From positions 186,001 through 250,000 of the forward strand of contig NZ_JACIEJ010000004.1 in NCBI RefSeq assembly GCF_014196795.1: a stretch of 64,000 nt of DNA, in the 5' to 3' direction. Below the pieces are notes generated by a model. That model was given only the letters and a program-made list of their open reading frames with translations. It did no database searches and was not told where the DNA came from. Source of the DNA: Sagittula marina (lineage in GTDB: Bacteria > Pseudomonadota > Alphaproteobacteria > Rhodobacterales > Rhodobacteraceae). Of this stretch, positions 29,177 through 39,841 are shown piece by piece. The translations under genes were made by a program, and so were the position numbers. Every line of letters starts with the position of its first letter. The first letter of the stretch is position 1.

Positions 29177-31036
29177 TTACCAGCAGCTTACCAGGACAGT
29201 CATATCAGTGGCCTGCGCCGTCAGATCTTCTGGTGCCAGCGTCCCGACGCTGCTCTGCACCGTGGACTGCACACCGTTCGCCCGAAGGAAGTCCACGATC
29301 AACTCCCCCTTGGCGGCAAAGCTTACCTGATCGGGCAGGACGCGCCCGCCGTCCGTGTCACGCGGCAGCAGCATGCCCATCACCTGACCGCCCGCATCAA
29401 AGACCGGGCCGCCCGCATCGCCGGGCATGACGTTCATGGCCAGACGTTTGACTGTCTCCTCGCCAGCCAAGCCTTGCGTGTCTTCCAGCGTGCCATACGT
29501 CAGGGTCGGCGCGGTCAGCACCCCCCCAAAACTGAAGCCGGCGACGGCAACTTCGGACTGCAAACGTTGCGTTTCAACCGTGAACTGCGCGACGCCACGC
29601 GGCGACAGGGTGTCCACAGGACGCAGGAGTGACACGCCGAGCTGTGTATCGGTGGCCATGACCTCCGCATCATAGCTTCCGTTGATCGTCACACGGTCGC
29701 ACTGACCGACAGTCGTGGACGAGGCCAGAACAGTGCCTCGATCATCAATGAAGAAGCCCGAGCCATTGCCCTTTGGCGTGCGCACGCGCAGGCCGGACAC
29801 AAGGTCTACCGATTGGCCGTCATCGGTCACGGCCGCCGGGTCCAGAACACCATCGACGCGCTGGTAGCTGTCCTGCATCAGCGCCAGTACGCGCGTACGC
29901 CGCTCTTCGTCCCCTGCGGGCCAGATCAGGGTAAAGCCCTTGATCTCGCCGTTTTGCAGGCCGACTTCGGTATGGGAGACGATGCGGTCGTTCGCACCGG
30001 TCAGACGGAAGCCACGCTGGTCACGGCTGCGTTCTCCCTCGGTCGGAACGATTTCCAGCGTCTGCATGATCTCATACAGGCCGTTGAGCGTGCGCGAGTC
30101 TCCGGGCTGAGAAATCAGCAGCACCCGCGCCTGCAAGTCCCCTGTCGGTTCAAAGAGCGCGAACGGCGCTTCGTATCGATCAAAAGACACGACACCCATC
30201 GGCATCTGCATCACGATGCCCGCCCGGTTGTCGAGGTAGTCGCGCATTCCCAAACCATCAAGCACGGCGTTGTACTGGCGCAGCAGCTCTTCGCGCTGAA
30301 GCGTTGTCAAAACGCCTGTGGCCTCCAGACCATTGGCGTCTTGCCAAGCGGCCATGGAACGGCGCGTGCCGCCACCGAAGGCGCCATCAATGCGACCGTC
30401 GTAGAAGCCGGCCCATTGCAACGCGATCTGCAGCGCGTCCCGCTCATCCCTGTTTAGCAGCCGTTCGGAATTGCGCGCCTCGCGCGGGGTTTCCTCGTCG
30501 ACATCCACAGGGCGCACCGATGGGGTCTGCGACTCAACAACTGCCTCATCTGTCACCGGTGCCGGTTCTTCGGCATCCTGGACAATCGCTTCGCGCGTGC
30601 GTTCGGTCAGATCCGTCGCGTCCTCGGCCAATTGCTGGCGCAGTTCCGAGACATCAGCCGCTGACTCTTCGGTCGCCGCATCCTGAGTGACTTGAGCCCC
30701 GACGGGCCAGAACTGGCGGCCATAGACGTTGCTGCTTTCGATGTAGCTGTCCGGCGGAATATCTCCGTTCACCATCATCTGGCCCAGAAACGCCTCTGCC
30801 TCGTCGCGGTCGGCGAAGGGGCCAACGGCCACGCCGTACCATCCACCGCCCAGGGAAAAGCCGTTCACATTTCCGAGAGTTCGCGAAAACCGCCGCACCG
30901 AGGACTGCGCGCCCGTCAAAGACGTGCGTGCCTCGACCTGAATATAAAACTGCTCCGCATCCGGCGCTGTCTGGCCAAACGCGGTTTGCCCTGCGAGGGC
31001 CAGCGCAAAAACGAGGTATTTCAAATGGCTCGGCAT
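29177..31036 (-). CDS. Secreted SPOR / peptidoglycan-binding / trypsin-like protease protein
   Basis: The 619-residue protein has a signal peptide ending near TAFGQ, a SPOR-like domain at about residues 28-110 ([32 protein letters not shown]), an acidic linker, a peptidoglycan-binding helical domain at about 195-255 ([31 protein letters not shown]), and a C-terminal trypsin-like domain ([25 protein letters not shown]). The usual catalytic His position is not obvious, while [22 protein letters not shown] has Asp-Ala-Gly in place of Gly-Asp-Ser-Gly, so protease activity is doubtful. It probably acts in the periplasm at division-site peptidoglycan. The ATG at 31036 is chosen; a GTG nine bases earlier is possible. 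Confidence 0.82.
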   Translation of the reverse strand: MPSHLKYLVFALALAGQTAFGQTAPDAEQFYIQVEARTSLTGAQSSVRRFSRTLGNVNGFSLGGGWYGVAVGPFADRDEAEAFLGQMMVNGDIPPDSYIESSNVYGRQFWPVGAQVTQDAATEESAADVSELRQQLAEDATDLTERTREAIVQDAEEPAPVTDEAVVESQTPSVRPVDVDEETPREARNSERLLNRDERDALQIALQWAGFYDGRIDGAFGGGTRRSMAAWQDANGLEATGVLTTLQREELLRQYNAVLDGLGMRDYLDNRAGIVMQMPMGVVSFDRYEAPFALFEPTGDLQARVLLISQPGDSRTLNGLYEIMQTLEIVPTEGERSRDQRGFRLTGANDRIVSHTEVGLQNGEIKGFTLIWPAGDEERRTRVLALMQDSYQRVDGVLDPAAVTDDGQSVDLVSGLRVRTPKGNGSGFFIDDRGTVLASSTTVGQCDRVTINGSYDAEVMATDTQLGVSLLRPVDTLSPRGVAQFTVETQRLQSEVAVAGFSFGGVLTAPTLTYGTLEDTQGLAGEETVKRLAMNVMPGDAGGPVFDAGGQVMGMLLPRDTDGGRVLPDQVSFAAKGELIVDFLRANGVQSTVQSSVGTLAPEDLTAQATDMTVLVSCW

Positions 31037-31185
31037 ATGTGTCACGGACCCTAGCTACAATTCGACAATCAACAGGTTACTTACCAGATCAGGCAGGCTG
31101 TGCACGCGAAAATCAAGCCCCGTTCAGATTGACCCCGCGCCTGTTGCCGCCTAATCAGGCCGCAACCGCCGCAAGGGAGCCCGAA

Positions 31186-32139
31186 ATGCCCGAGACCCAA
31201 TCCACATCGCTGCCCAAACCGACCTCTTTCCAAGAGATCATTCTGCGTTTGCAGACCTATTGGGCGGGCAAGGGCTGCGCCGTGTTGCAACCCTACGACA
31301 TGGAAGTTGGCGCGGGCACGTTTCACCCGGCCACCACGCTGCGGGCACTGGGATCGAAGGCCTGGGCCGCTGCTTATGTTCAGCCCTCGCGCCGTCCCAC
31401 CGATGGGCGGTATGGCGAGAACCCCAACCGTTTGCAGCACTACTACCAGTATCAGGTGATCATCAAACCCTCGCCGCCGGACCTTCAAGCGCTGTACCTC
31501 GGCTCGCTCGAAGCCATCGGCATCGACATGTCCAAACACGACGTGCGCTTTGTCGAGGACGATTGGGAAAGCCCGACCCTCGGCGCATGGGGCTTGGGCT
31601 GGGAAGTCTGGTGCGACGGTATGGAAGTCTCGCAGTTCACCTACTTTCAACAGGTTGGCGGTCACGACTGCCATCCAGTGTCCGGTGAATTGACCTATGG
31701 ATTGGAGCGTTTGGCCATGTACGTGCTCGGCGTCGATCATGTGATGGACATGCCGTTCAACGATCCGCAGTCGCCGATCGCCCTCAAATACGGTGATGTC
31801 TTTCGCCAGACCGAGGAAGAGTATTCGCGCCACAACTTCGATGTGGCCAACACCGAGAAACTCTTCGAAGACTTCATCAAGGCAGAGGCCGAATGTGCTT
31901 CGATCCTGGCGGCAGACCATACGGACCCGAAGACCGGCAAGCGTATCATCATGGCACATCCGGCCTATGACCAGTGCATCAAGGCGAGCCACCTCTTCAA
32001 CCTGCTCGACGCGCGCGGCGTGATCTCCGTCACCGAACGCCAAGCCTATATAGGCCGCGTCCGGGCGCTGGCAAAAATGTGTGCCGATGCCTTTGTCCAG
32101 ACCGAAGCCGGTGGGTTCGAGCCCGGAGAAGCAGCGTGA
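31186..32139 (+). CDS. glyQ: Glycyl-tRNA synthetase alpha subunit
   Basis: The 317-residue catalytic subunit of the heterotetrameric bacterial enzyme charges tRNA-Gly. [56 protein letters not shown] and [14 protein letters not shown] are family signatures. AAGGGAG precedes the ATG. glyS lies 1.7 kb downstream, separated by two membrane protein genes, a typical Rhodobacteraceae layout. Confidence 0.98.
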   Translation: MPETQSTSLPKPTSFQEIILRLQTYWAGKGCAVLQPYDMEVGAGTFHPATTLRALGSKAWAAAYVQPSRRPTDGRYGENPNRLQHYYQYQVIIKPSPPDLQALYLGSLEAIGIDMSKHDVRFVEDDWESPTLGAWGLGWEVWCDGMEVSQFTYFQQVGGHDCHPVSGELTYGLERLAMYVLGVDHVMDMPFNDPQSPIALKYGDVFRQTEEEYSRHNFDVANTEKLFEDFIKAEAECASILAADHTDPKTGKRIIMAHPAYDQCIKASHLFNLLDARGVISVTERQAYIGRVRALAKMCADAFVQTEAGGFEPGEAA

Positions 32140-32651
32140 CCGGAAAGATATTTGCGGCGGCCATCGTGATCGTGGCGCTCGTTTTCGGTGCCGTGGTCTA
32201 CTACACACAGGTGTACTACTACTACGAACCGGTGCAGGCCAATGGCAGCACCGACGTCATGTTGTTGAACACGGCCACGGGCGAACGCGAACCGATCCTT
32301 TACGAGAACTTCGAGGCCATCGACGCCAACAGCTCTCCCATTCGGTATCGCGCGTGCTTTACCACACCGATGTCGATCCCGATGCTGACAGAAACATACG
32401 AGATCTACGAGGGCGCTGAACCGCGCGTTGCGCCGGGCTGGTTCGACTGTTTCGACGCCGAGGCCATCGGTGGTGAAATCGAAGCCGACACTGCGGTGGT
32501 CTTTGTTGACGAACGCAACCGCGAATTCGGCATCGACCGCGTTGTGGCAATCACAGACGACGGACGCGGCTACGTTTGGCACGAGGTCAACGATTGCGGC
32601 GACAAGGCTTACGACGGCACGCCACTGGGCGACGAGTGCCCCGAGCGCTGA
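32136..32651 (+). CDS. Membrane-anchored hypothetical protein (DUF6446-like)
   Basis: The 171-residue protein starts at a GTG overlapping the glyQ stop (GTGA), with GGAG upstream inside glyQ. It has one N-terminal helix ([19 protein letters not shown]) acting as an anchor, then a periplasmic domain with [23 protein letters not shown] and Cys residues (CFTT, WFDCFDA, NDCGDKA, DECPER). The position between glyQ and glyS matches the family I recall as DUF6446. Function unknown. Confidence 0.78.
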   Translation: MTGKIFAAAIVIVALVFGAVVYYTQVYYYYEPVQANGSTDVMLLNTATGEREPILYENFEAIDANSSPIRYRACFTTPMSIPMLTETYEIYEGAEPRVAPGWFDCFDAEAIGGEIEADTAVVFVDERNREFGIDRVVAITDDGRGYVWHEVNDCGDKAYDGTPLGDECPER

Positions 32652-32908
32652 TTTGAGCCGGCACGCAGGATCGACAGCCGGAACGCGGCAGTTCGGCCTG
32701 CGGAGACAATGCTTTTCTGCCAAAAGGGTTTTGGACCGCCGCCTCGATTTACTGCTGTGTGAAAAGTAGCCGAGATAAGGTCATCGGGCGGGGCGGAATT
32801 GCCCCGTCTCCGACGCGACTGATGGCCCGAAGTTGGCGAAATCTTGCCCACCTCGGAACCTTTCCCCTCCTCATGCGCTGTCCCTACAAGCAACAGGAGG
32901 AAGCCCAA

Positions 32909-33772
32909 ATGTCCGATAAAGCCCCAGCGTGGGTCCCACCCGTCATGCGCGCAGGGTATTATGCCCGCGCCGCTGTCTACACAATTGTCGGGGTGCTGGC
33001 CTTCCTCGCTGCCGTTCGCGGAGGGCAGGCCCAGGGCACAACCAACGCACTCGCCGACCTGCGCTCTGCGCCTTTGGGCGTCTTTGCCCTCTGGGTTATC
33101 TCCATAGGTTTGTTTGCCTACATGGTCTGGAGACTCGTCGACGCCGCACTCGACCTTGACGACTATGGCAGCGATGCCAAAGGCATGTTTGCGCGGATCG
33201 GTCTGGCAGTCACCGGTTTGATCCACGGTGCCATCGGTGTGTCGGTTGCGGCCACCGCAATGGGCGGCGGCAATGGCTCCGATGGAGGGGGTGCCCAAAG
33301 CGCGACGCAGAAACTGATGTCCATGCCTTATGGACCGTGGCTGGTGGGTATTGTCGGCGTCATCACCATCGGCGCCGGTATTTACTACATGCGCAAAGGT
33401 TGGGGCGAGAAGTACAAAAAACACATCCGCGTCACTCCGACCACACAGAAACTCGACCCGGCCATGAAGTTCGGCTGCATTGCCGAAGGTGTCGTCGTTG
33501 GCTTGATCGGTATTTCTATCCTCATTGCTGCCATCAACACCGATCCAAGCCAAGCTGGCGGCGTCGGCGAAGCGCTTGGTCAACTGCGCTCCATGTCGTT
33601 TGGCCGCATCCTGTTGGGCGCTGTTGGTCTCGGCCTTATCGGCTTTGCCATCGAAAACGCCGTTGAAGGCACCTATCGCATCCTGCCGCGTTACGCTGGA
33701 CCTGACGTCATGACAATGGCGAGACAGGCCAAGCTGAAAGCCGAAGGCAAGCTGCACGAAGCCACTGCCTGA
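32909..33772 (+). CDS. DUF1206 domain-containing membrane protein
   Basis: The 287-residue protein has three repeats of a two-helix DUF1206 unit, each starting with an amphipathic Arg/Gly-containing stretch (MRAGYYARAAVYTIVGVLAF; IGLAVTGLIHGAIGVSVA; FGCIAEGVVVGLIGISIL) and ending with an FxxYxxWR-like or related motif (GLFAYMVWRLVDAAL). Six membrane helices are predicted. CAGGAGG precedes the ATG. Function unknown. Confidence 0.9.
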   Translation: MSDKAPAWVPPVMRAGYYARAAVYTIVGVLAFLAAVRGGQAQGTTNALADLRSAPLGVFALWVISIGLFAYMVWRLVDAALDLDDYGSDAKGMFARIGLAVTGLIHGAIGVSVAATAMGGGNGSDGGGAQSATQKLMSMPYGPWLVGIVGVITIGAGIYYMRKGWGEKYKKHIRVTPTTQKLDPAMKFGCIAEGVVVGLIGISILIAAINTDPSQAGGVGEALGQLRSMSFGRILLGAVGLGLIGFAIENAVEGTYRILPRYAGPDVMTMARQAKLKAEGKLHEATA

Positions 33773-33880
33773 GGCCATTTCCCCTAGGGGCGCTTGCGAC
33801 CCCGCGCCGGGGCCGCTAGACACCAGCCACAACGAGACACGCCCGCGCCAGATTGGTGCGGGCAAAGCTGTGGTGATACG

Positions 33881-36157
33881 ATGCCGGACCTTCTGATCGA
33901 ACTCTTTTCCGAGGAAATCCCCGCGCGGATGCAGGCCAAAGCCGCCGCCGACCTTCAGAAGCTGGTGACCGATGGTTTGGTCGAAGCAGGACTGACCTAC
34001 GCTTCGGCAGCGGCGTTTCACACCCCGCGCCGTTTGGCATTGACGGTCGGCGGCCTAACCGCGGAATCCCCCACCCTGCAAGAAGAGCGTCGCGGCCCGA
34101 AAGTCGGCGCACCGGACAAAGCGCTTGAAGGGTTCATGCGCGGCGCCGGCGTGACCCGCGAACAGCTGGAAGAGCGCGAGGAAAAGAAGGGGAGCTTCTA
34201 CTTCGCCACTGTCACCACTCCGGGCCGAAAGGCCGATGCGATCATCGCAGATGTGCTGGAAAAGACGGTGCGCGGCTTTCCCTGGCCAAAATCCATGCGC
34301 TGGGGCTCGGGCACACTGCGCTGGGTCCGCCCCCTGCATCGCATTACGTGCATCCTGACAACGGAGGAAGGCGCGCAGGTCGTCGATCTGGACATCGACG
34401 GGATCAAGGCGGGCAACACGACCGAAGGTCATCGCTTCATGGGCGGCAAACCTTTCGATGTGACGTCTTTCGATGATTACGATGCGAAATTGAAGCAGGC
34501 GAAGGTCATTCTTCAGGCATCTGAGCGCGAACAGCATATCTGGAACGACGCAACCAACATGGCATTCGCCCAAGGCTTGGAAGTCGTGGAGGACAATGGG
34601 CTGCTGGCAGAGGTTGCAGGCCTGGTAGAATGGCCGGTTGTTCTGATGGGCGACATTGCCGAGGATTTCCTAGGTCTGCCGCCAGAAGTGCTGCAAACCT
34701 CCATGAAAGAACATCAGAAGTTCTTTTCGGTTAAGAACCCCGAGACCGGACGGATCGAGAAATTCGTCACGGTTGCCAACATCGAGACCAGCGACAACGG
34801 CGCAACCATCCTTGCAGGCAACCAGAAGGTTCTGGCCGCACGGCTGTCGGATGCGAAGTTCTTCTGGGAAAACGACCTGCGCGTGGCGACCACTGACGGG
34901 CTGACCGCCTGGACGGATCGTCTGTCAAACGTAACCTTCCACAACAAACTCGGATCGCAGCAGGGGCGCATCCAGCGCATCGCCGCGTTGGCCGAGGCAT
35001 TGGCCCCGCAGGTCGGATCCGATGCTGCATTGGCCCGTCAGGCTGCTGAAGTCGCCAAGGCCGACCTGTCGTCGGAAATGGTTTACGAATTCCCGGAATT
35101 GCAGGGGCTGATGGGCCGCTACTACGCCGAAGCAGCGGGCCTGCCCCCTGAGGTCGCCAACGCCTGCGAAACACACTACTCCCCGCTAGGTCCGTCCGAT
35201 GATGTCCCGTCTGAGCCCGTGGCCGTCACCGTGGCACTGGCGGACAAGCTCGACACGCTGACCGGCTTCTGGGCCATCGACGAGAAGCCGACCGGGTCCA
35301 AGGACCCCTTCGCCCTGCGCCGCGCTGCGTTGGGAGTGATCCGGCTGGTACTGGTGAATGATTTACGGATGTCGCTAAAAGACGCGTTTTCCTCGCAACT
35401 TTCAAAATTAGCAGCTGAATTGAATTGGCAAACTTACATTAAGCAAGCTGATGAAATCCGTGAAAAGGGTCGCGCACTTGGTTTTGATGGCGGTGAAATC
35501 GAGAAAGCTGCAGCAAAGTTGGCTACAGAAGCTGCTGAACATGGGCTGATCGTCTCGAACTATGAACCAATCGCCACCGATGATGGCCGACAACTGATCT
35601 CCCGCGACGGATTCGATGAGGCCGCCCTTACGAGCGAACTTCTGTCGTTTTTCCATGACCGCCTGAAGGTGCACCTGCGCGCTGAAGGCATCCGTCACGA
35701 TGTGATCGACGCTTGTCTAGCGATGGATGGCGCGGATGACCTCGTGCTGCTGGTCAAGCGCGCAGAGGCGTTGCAAGAGCTGCTCAGTTCCGAGGATGGC
35801 GAAAACCTCGTCCAGGGCTTCAAGCGCGCCAACAACATTCTTTCTCAGGCCGAAGAAAAGGACGGCGTCGAGTACTCTTTCGGCGCGGATGTGAAGTACG
35901 CCGAGACCGACGCGGAGAAAGCACTGTTCGAGGCTCTCGATGCGGCCGAGGAAAAGATCACCCCGGCCATGCAGTCCGAAGATTTCGCCGCTGCAATGGA
36001 GGCGATGGCCGCTCTGCGCGCGCCGATCGACACGTTCTTTGATGCGGTTCAGGTCAATTCCGACAACAGTATCATCCGACGCAACCGCCTGAACCTGCTG
36101 TCACGGATCCGGACCATCTGTCTTCAGGTTGCGGATCTGACCCGTCTGGACGGCTGA
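33881..36157 (+). CDS. glyS: Glycyl-tRNA synthetase beta subunit
   Basis: The 758-residue subunit binds tRNA-Gly. LLIELFSEEIPARMQAKAA at the N-terminus, WPKSMRWGSGTLRWVRPLH, DKLDTLTGFWAIDEKPTGSKDPFALRRAALG, and the C-terminal DFAAAMEAMAALRAPIDTFFDAVQV are family motifs. It is longer than the E. coli protein (689), partly because of an extra stretch around residues 495-560 whose DNA (35360-35560) is clearly more AT-rich than its surroundings. The ATG at 33881 is set by the conserved N-terminus. Confidence 0.97.
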   Translation: MPDLLIELFSEEIPARMQAKAAADLQKLVTDGLVEAGLTYASAAAFHTPRRLALTVGGLTAESPTLQEERRGPKVGAPDKALEGFMRGAGVTREQLEEREEKKGSFYFATVTTPGRKADAIIADVLEKTVRGFPWPKSMRWGSGTLRWVRPLHRITCILTTEEGAQVVDLDIDGIKAGNTTEGHRFMGGKPFDVTSFDDYDAKLKQAKVILQASEREQHIWNDATNMAFAQGLEVVEDNGLLAEVAGLVEWPVVLMGDIAEDFLGLPPEVLQTSMKEHQKFFSVKNPETGRIEKFVTVANIETSDNGATILAGNQKVLAARLSDAKFFWENDLRVATTDGLTAWTDRLSNVTFHNKLGSQQGRIQRIAALAEALAPQVGSDAALARQAAEVAKADLSSEMVYEFPELQGLMGRYYAEAAGLPPEVANACETHYSPLGPSDDVPSEPVAVTVALADKLDTLTGFWAIDEKPTGSKDPFALRRAALGVIRLVLVNDLRMSLKDAFSSQLSKLAAELNWQTYIKQADEIREKGRALGFDGGEIEKAAAKLATEAAEHGLIVSNYEPIATDDGRQLISRDGFDEAALTSELLSFFHDRLKVHLRAEGIRHDVIDACLAMDGADDLVLLVKRAEALQELLSSEDGENLVQGFKRANNILSQAEEKDGVEYSFGADVKYAETDAEKALFEALDAAEEKITPAMQSEDFAAAMEAMAALRAPIDTFFDAVQVNSDNSIIRRNRLNLLSRIRTICLQVADLTRLDG

Positions 36158-36353
36158 TCACAAAACGATCGTTTCACGACGACCATGGTCCGGGGGAAAG
36201 CCCCCGGTCCATAGAGGTCCTTCCAAAGCAAATGAACAAAGCGGTCCGTATACGGGCAGCACACAGTCTTCACCGCTTGGGACCGCGACCATTCCACATC
36301 TTGTCACATGATTTTCTCTGCGTATTCTGCGCGCGAACAAGACAGGTGCTGCA

Positions 36354-38921
36354 GTGCAGAAAGCCCTCCCGGATCACCGTGACGTGACGCTCATCACGCC
36401 CTCTGCGCCCATGGCGACGCCGACCCATGGCGGTCGCGCAAAATGTTTGCAACGCTTGGTGCGCCTCGATCTGCCAGTGCCTTGCACCGTGGCATTGTCC
36501 TTTGACGAGGTGCATCGGATCGCTGCCGGGACCTTGCCGGATATGAGAGGCCTGCTTGCGTCTTTCGACAGCGATGCCCTGCTCTGTGTCCGACCGTCGT
36601 CCGAAGATCCCGATTGGGGCGGGCCGAGCGCGATTTTGAACATCGGCATGAACGATGCACGGTATAAGGCCCTGTCCGATGAGATCGGGACGCAGGCGGC
36701 AGCAGCGCTATACCTTCGGTTTGTTCAGTCCTACGCCGTGCATGTGGCGCGGCTCGACCCTGATGAATTCGACGAGAGCGACGACAGTGGCACAGCCGGC
36801 CTGTCCGATGCATTGGCGGCCTATGAGGCAGAGGCTGAGGAGCCCTTCCCGCAGGATCCGGCTGTACAGTTGCGTGAGGTTCTGCGGTCCATGGCGCGCG
36901 CCTGGGAAGGCACAACCGCGCGCCTTTTGCGCCAGGCAAAAGGCGCGCCTGTGGATGCGGGGCTGGGCCTTGTGGTGCAGGAGATGGCACTGGGTCTGGG
37001 ACACGGTGAATGCGGTTCAGGCGTCTTGCAACTGGTCGAAAGCGACACCGGGCTGCCCCAACTCACCGGGCGCTATCTCAGCCAGAGCCAAGGCCGGGAT
37101 GCGCTGCGCAAACGCCATTGCAGCCTGTATCTCGAACGCGATCCGCGTGGACCGTCATTGCAGGACCTCGCGCCAGAGGCCTTTGCCAAGCTGAACGATT
37201 TCGCCCAGCTCGTGCGCCGCAGGTTGCGTGAGGAAATGCAGATCGAGTTCACGATCCGGGGTGGCGAGGTGCATATTCTGGATGGCGTCCGCGTGGCGCG
37301 CACGGCCCGCGCGGCGGTGCGGATCGCTGTGCGTCTGGCGCAAGATGGCATCATATCCGAGCAGGAAGCCGTCATGCGGATAGAACCGAGGGCCCTTTCA
37401 GAGTTACTGCACCGACAGATCGCCCCAGGCGCTGAACGCGATGTGATCGGGCGCGGCATCGCCGCCTCCCCCGGTGCGGCGACGGGGCGCGTGGTGTTCA
37501 CATCAGCAGACGCGCAGGCCAGTGCTGCGCGTGGCGAGGCCTGTATTCTGGTGCGACGTGAAACCTCGCCCGAAGATATACGCGGGATGCACGCGGCCGT
37601 CGGCGTTTTGACGGAGCGTGGCGGCATCACCAGCCACGCGGCGGTGATCGGGCGCGGACTTGGTCTGCCCTGTGTGGTCGGCGCGGCGCGGATGCAGTTC
37701 CAGTTGCACCGCAAAATGCTGATCGGTGAACGTGGGCGCAGTTTCAAGGAAGGCGACGTCATCACGCTGGATGGCACTTCGGGCGAGGTGTTGCTGGGCA
37801 GCCCGGAAACGGTAGAGGCCGCGCTCGATGACGCGTTTCAGACGCTCATGGGCTGGGCGGACGAGGTTCGTGACATCGGCATTCGTGCCAATGCCGATAC
37901 CCCCGCTGATGCAACCACTGCCCGGCGGTTTGCGGCGCAGGGAATCGGTCTGTGCCGGACGGAACATATGTTTTTTGACGCCGAGCGCATCACGCCCATG
38001 CGCGAGATGATCTTTGCAGATACGCCGGAAGACCGGCAGGCTGCGCTTGCTGTCTTGTTGCCCATGCAGCGCGCCGACTTCACCGAGCTGTTCCGCATCA
38101 TGGAGGGGTTGCCGGTCTGCATTCGTCTGTTTGACCCACCGCTGCACGAGTTCCTGCCGAAAGACCGCGCCGGGCTGCGCGATCTGGCGGAGGCGTTGGA
38201 CATGCCTATCTCTGACGTGACGCGTCGGGTGGAATCCTTGGCGGAATACAATCCAATGTTGGGACTGCGCGGCGTGCGCCTTGGCATCACGGTGCCGGAA
38301 ATCTACGACATGCAGGCGCGCGCGATCTTTGAGGCGACACTGGATGCCTCTCGTGAAGGCGCACCCGTTGTGCCCGAGATCATGCTGCCCTTGGTTAGCG
38401 CTAAACGTGAGGTCGAGATTTTGCGCGCCCGTATCGACGCGGTCGCCGCCGAGGTGCGCGCCGAACGTGGACGCTATTTCACCTTCCGCCTTGGAGTCAT
38501 GGCAGAGACGCCCCGCGCCTGCCTGCGTGCGGACGATATCGCGCCGCATTGCCAGTTCCTGTCTTTCGGGACCAACGACCTGACACAGATGACCTATGGC
38601 CTTTCACGCGACGATGCCGGGCGTTTCATGTCAGATTACGTGCAGCAGGGCGTATTTGACGAGGACCCGTTTCACCGTCTGGACATAGAGGGCGTGGGAG
38701 AGTTGATCGCCGCCGGGGTGCAGCGCGCCCGTGCCACGAACAAAGATGTGATGCTGTCCATTTGTGGTGAGCATGGCGGCAACCCCGAATCTATTGCCTT
38801 CTGCCGCGAAGTGGGCATGGATTATGTCAGTTGCTCCCCCTTCCGGGTGCCTGTTGCCCGGTTGGCAGCGGCGCAGCTGTCACTTCGTGAGACGGGTGTT
38901 GCCCGACCGACACGGCGCTAA
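36354..38921 (+). CDS. ppdK: Pyruvate, phosphate dikinase
   Basis: The 855-residue enzyme interconverts pyruvate + ATP + Pi and PEP + AMP + PPi. Residues 20-340 form the nucleotide-binding domain; the swivelling domain has TERGGITSHAAVIGRGLG with phospho-His428; the PEP/pyruvate barrel has GIGLCRTEHMFF, NPMLGLRGVRLG, FLSFGTNDLTQMTYG and SICGEHGG with Cys804. The start is a GTG at 36354; an ATG at 36411 is possible. The N-terminal region is shorter and more divergent than in plant or clostridial enzymes. It follows glyS, as in related genomes. Confidence 0.95.
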   Translation: MQKALPDHRDVTLITPSAPMATPTHGGRAKCLQRLVRLDLPVPCTVALSFDEVHRIAAGTLPDMRGLLASFDSDALLCVRPSSEDPDWGGPSAILNIGMNDARYKALSDEIGTQAAAALYLRFVQSYAVHVARLDPDEFDESDDSGTAGLSDALAAYEAEAEEPFPQDPAVQLREVLRSMARAWEGTTARLLRQAKGAPVDAGLGLVVQEMALGLGHGECGSGVLQLVESDTGLPQLTGRYLSQSQGRDALRKRHCSLYLERDPRGPSLQDLAPEAFAKLNDFAQLVRRRLREEMQIEFTIRGGEVHILDGVRVARTARAAVRIAVRLAQDGIISEQEAVMRIEPRALSELLHRQIAPGAERDVIGRGIAASPGAATGRVVFTSADAQASAARGEACILVRRETSPEDIRGMHAAVGVLTERGGITSHAAVIGRGLGLPCVVGAARMQFQLHRKMLIGERGRSFKEGDVITLDGTSGEVLLGSPETVEAALDDAFQTLMGWADEVRDIGIRANADTPADATTARRFAAQGIGLCRTEHMFFDAERITPMREMIFADTPEDRQAALAVLLPMQRADFTELFRIMEGLPVCIRLFDPPLHEFLPKDRAGLRDLAEALDMPISDVTRRVESLAEYNPMLGLRGVRLGITVPEIYDMQARAIFEATLDASREGAPVVPEIMLPLVSAKREVEILRARIDAVAAEVRAERGRYFTFRLGVMAETPRACLRADDIAPHCQFLSFGTNDLTQMTYGLSRDDAGRFMSDYVQQGVFDEDPFHRLDIEGVGELIAAGVQRARATNKDVMLSICGEHGGNPESIAFCREVGMDYVSCSPFRVPVARLAAAQLSLRETGVARPTRR

Positions 38922-39103
38922 GTCGCCGCGATACAAGGGATTCCTATGCGGACGTTGACCCTTGGGCACCTTCACGCCCATTGGGACACGCCCTGCGCGG
39001 TCCTGTCGCTTTACGCAACTGTTTAATTTCGGTAGGTAACGCCCCGTTCCGACTGGCAAATGCCCGGATTGAGACAATTGATTTCATATTCAGAGAGCGC
39101 CCC

Positions 39104-39742
39104 ATGATCCAAGCCTTGACCCGCGCCCTTTGCCTTTTAGCGGCGGTCACCACCACAGCCCTGCCGGCAATGGCCGATCAAGTGCGCAGGGCGCAGACCC
39201 TCGTCGCTTTGGAAACGCGCGCGCTATCGCGCACGCAGTCCAGCCATCTCAAAAGCTTGGTCACGCCGATCCCGGCCTCTGCCATCATGGGAGCCGGCCG
39301 AATTAGGTACGATCGTGCGTGGTTGACCACACAGCCGATTGCCAGAGGCGGTGCCGAATGGGAATGCCTCGCAGAAGCGCTGTATTTCGAAGCCCGCGGA
39401 GAAACCGTCAAGGGTCTGTTCGCTGTGGCCGAAGTCATCATGAACCGCGTGTCGTCGCCGCGTTTTCCCAGCTCCGTCTGCGGCGTGGTGAACCAAGGTA
39501 CGGGACGTAAATATGCCTGCCAGTTCACGTATACCTGCGACGGCCACCCAGAGAACATTCACGAACCCGCAAGCTGGGCGCGCGTGGGCAAGGTTGCCAA
39601 AGTGATGTTGTCCGGTGCGCCGCGGCCGCTTACCAAAGGCGCAACCTACTATCATACCAATGCCGTGCGCCCGAAATGGTCATCGGCCTTTATCCGCACC
39701 GCAAGCATTGGCGACCATTTGTTTTACCACAACCCCCGGTAA
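39104..39742 (+). CDS. Secreted cell wall hydrolase (SleB/CwlJ type)
   Basis: The 212-residue protein has a signal peptide (about residues 1-24) and a Hydrolase_2 domain: WECLAEALYFEARGETVKG with the proposed catalytic Glu, AVAEVIMNRVSSPRFPSSVCGVV, CQFTYTCDG, and GATYYHTNAVRPKW. It probably cleaves peptidoglycan in the periplasm. Spore germination is not implied; such proteins are common in non-sporulating alphaproteobacteria. Confidence 0.9.
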   Translation: MIQALTRALCLLAAVTTTALPAMADQVRRAQTLVALETRALSRTQSSHLKSLVTPIPASAIMGAGRIRYDRAWLTTQPIARGGAEWECLAEALYFEARGETVKGLFAVAEVIMNRVSSPRFPSSVCGVVNQGTGRKYACQFTYTCDGHPENIHEPASWARVGKVAKVMLSGAPRPLTKGATYYHTNAVRPKWSSAFIRTASIGDHLFYHNPR

Positions 39743-39841
39743 ATCGACCGTTTTTTGGTTGTGATGCGCCGTTTTGGCCCTGCCATTCCGGCGACGCATG
39801 TTTATTGTGGCGCGAACAATCCTACCGGCAAGGAGCCCGCC

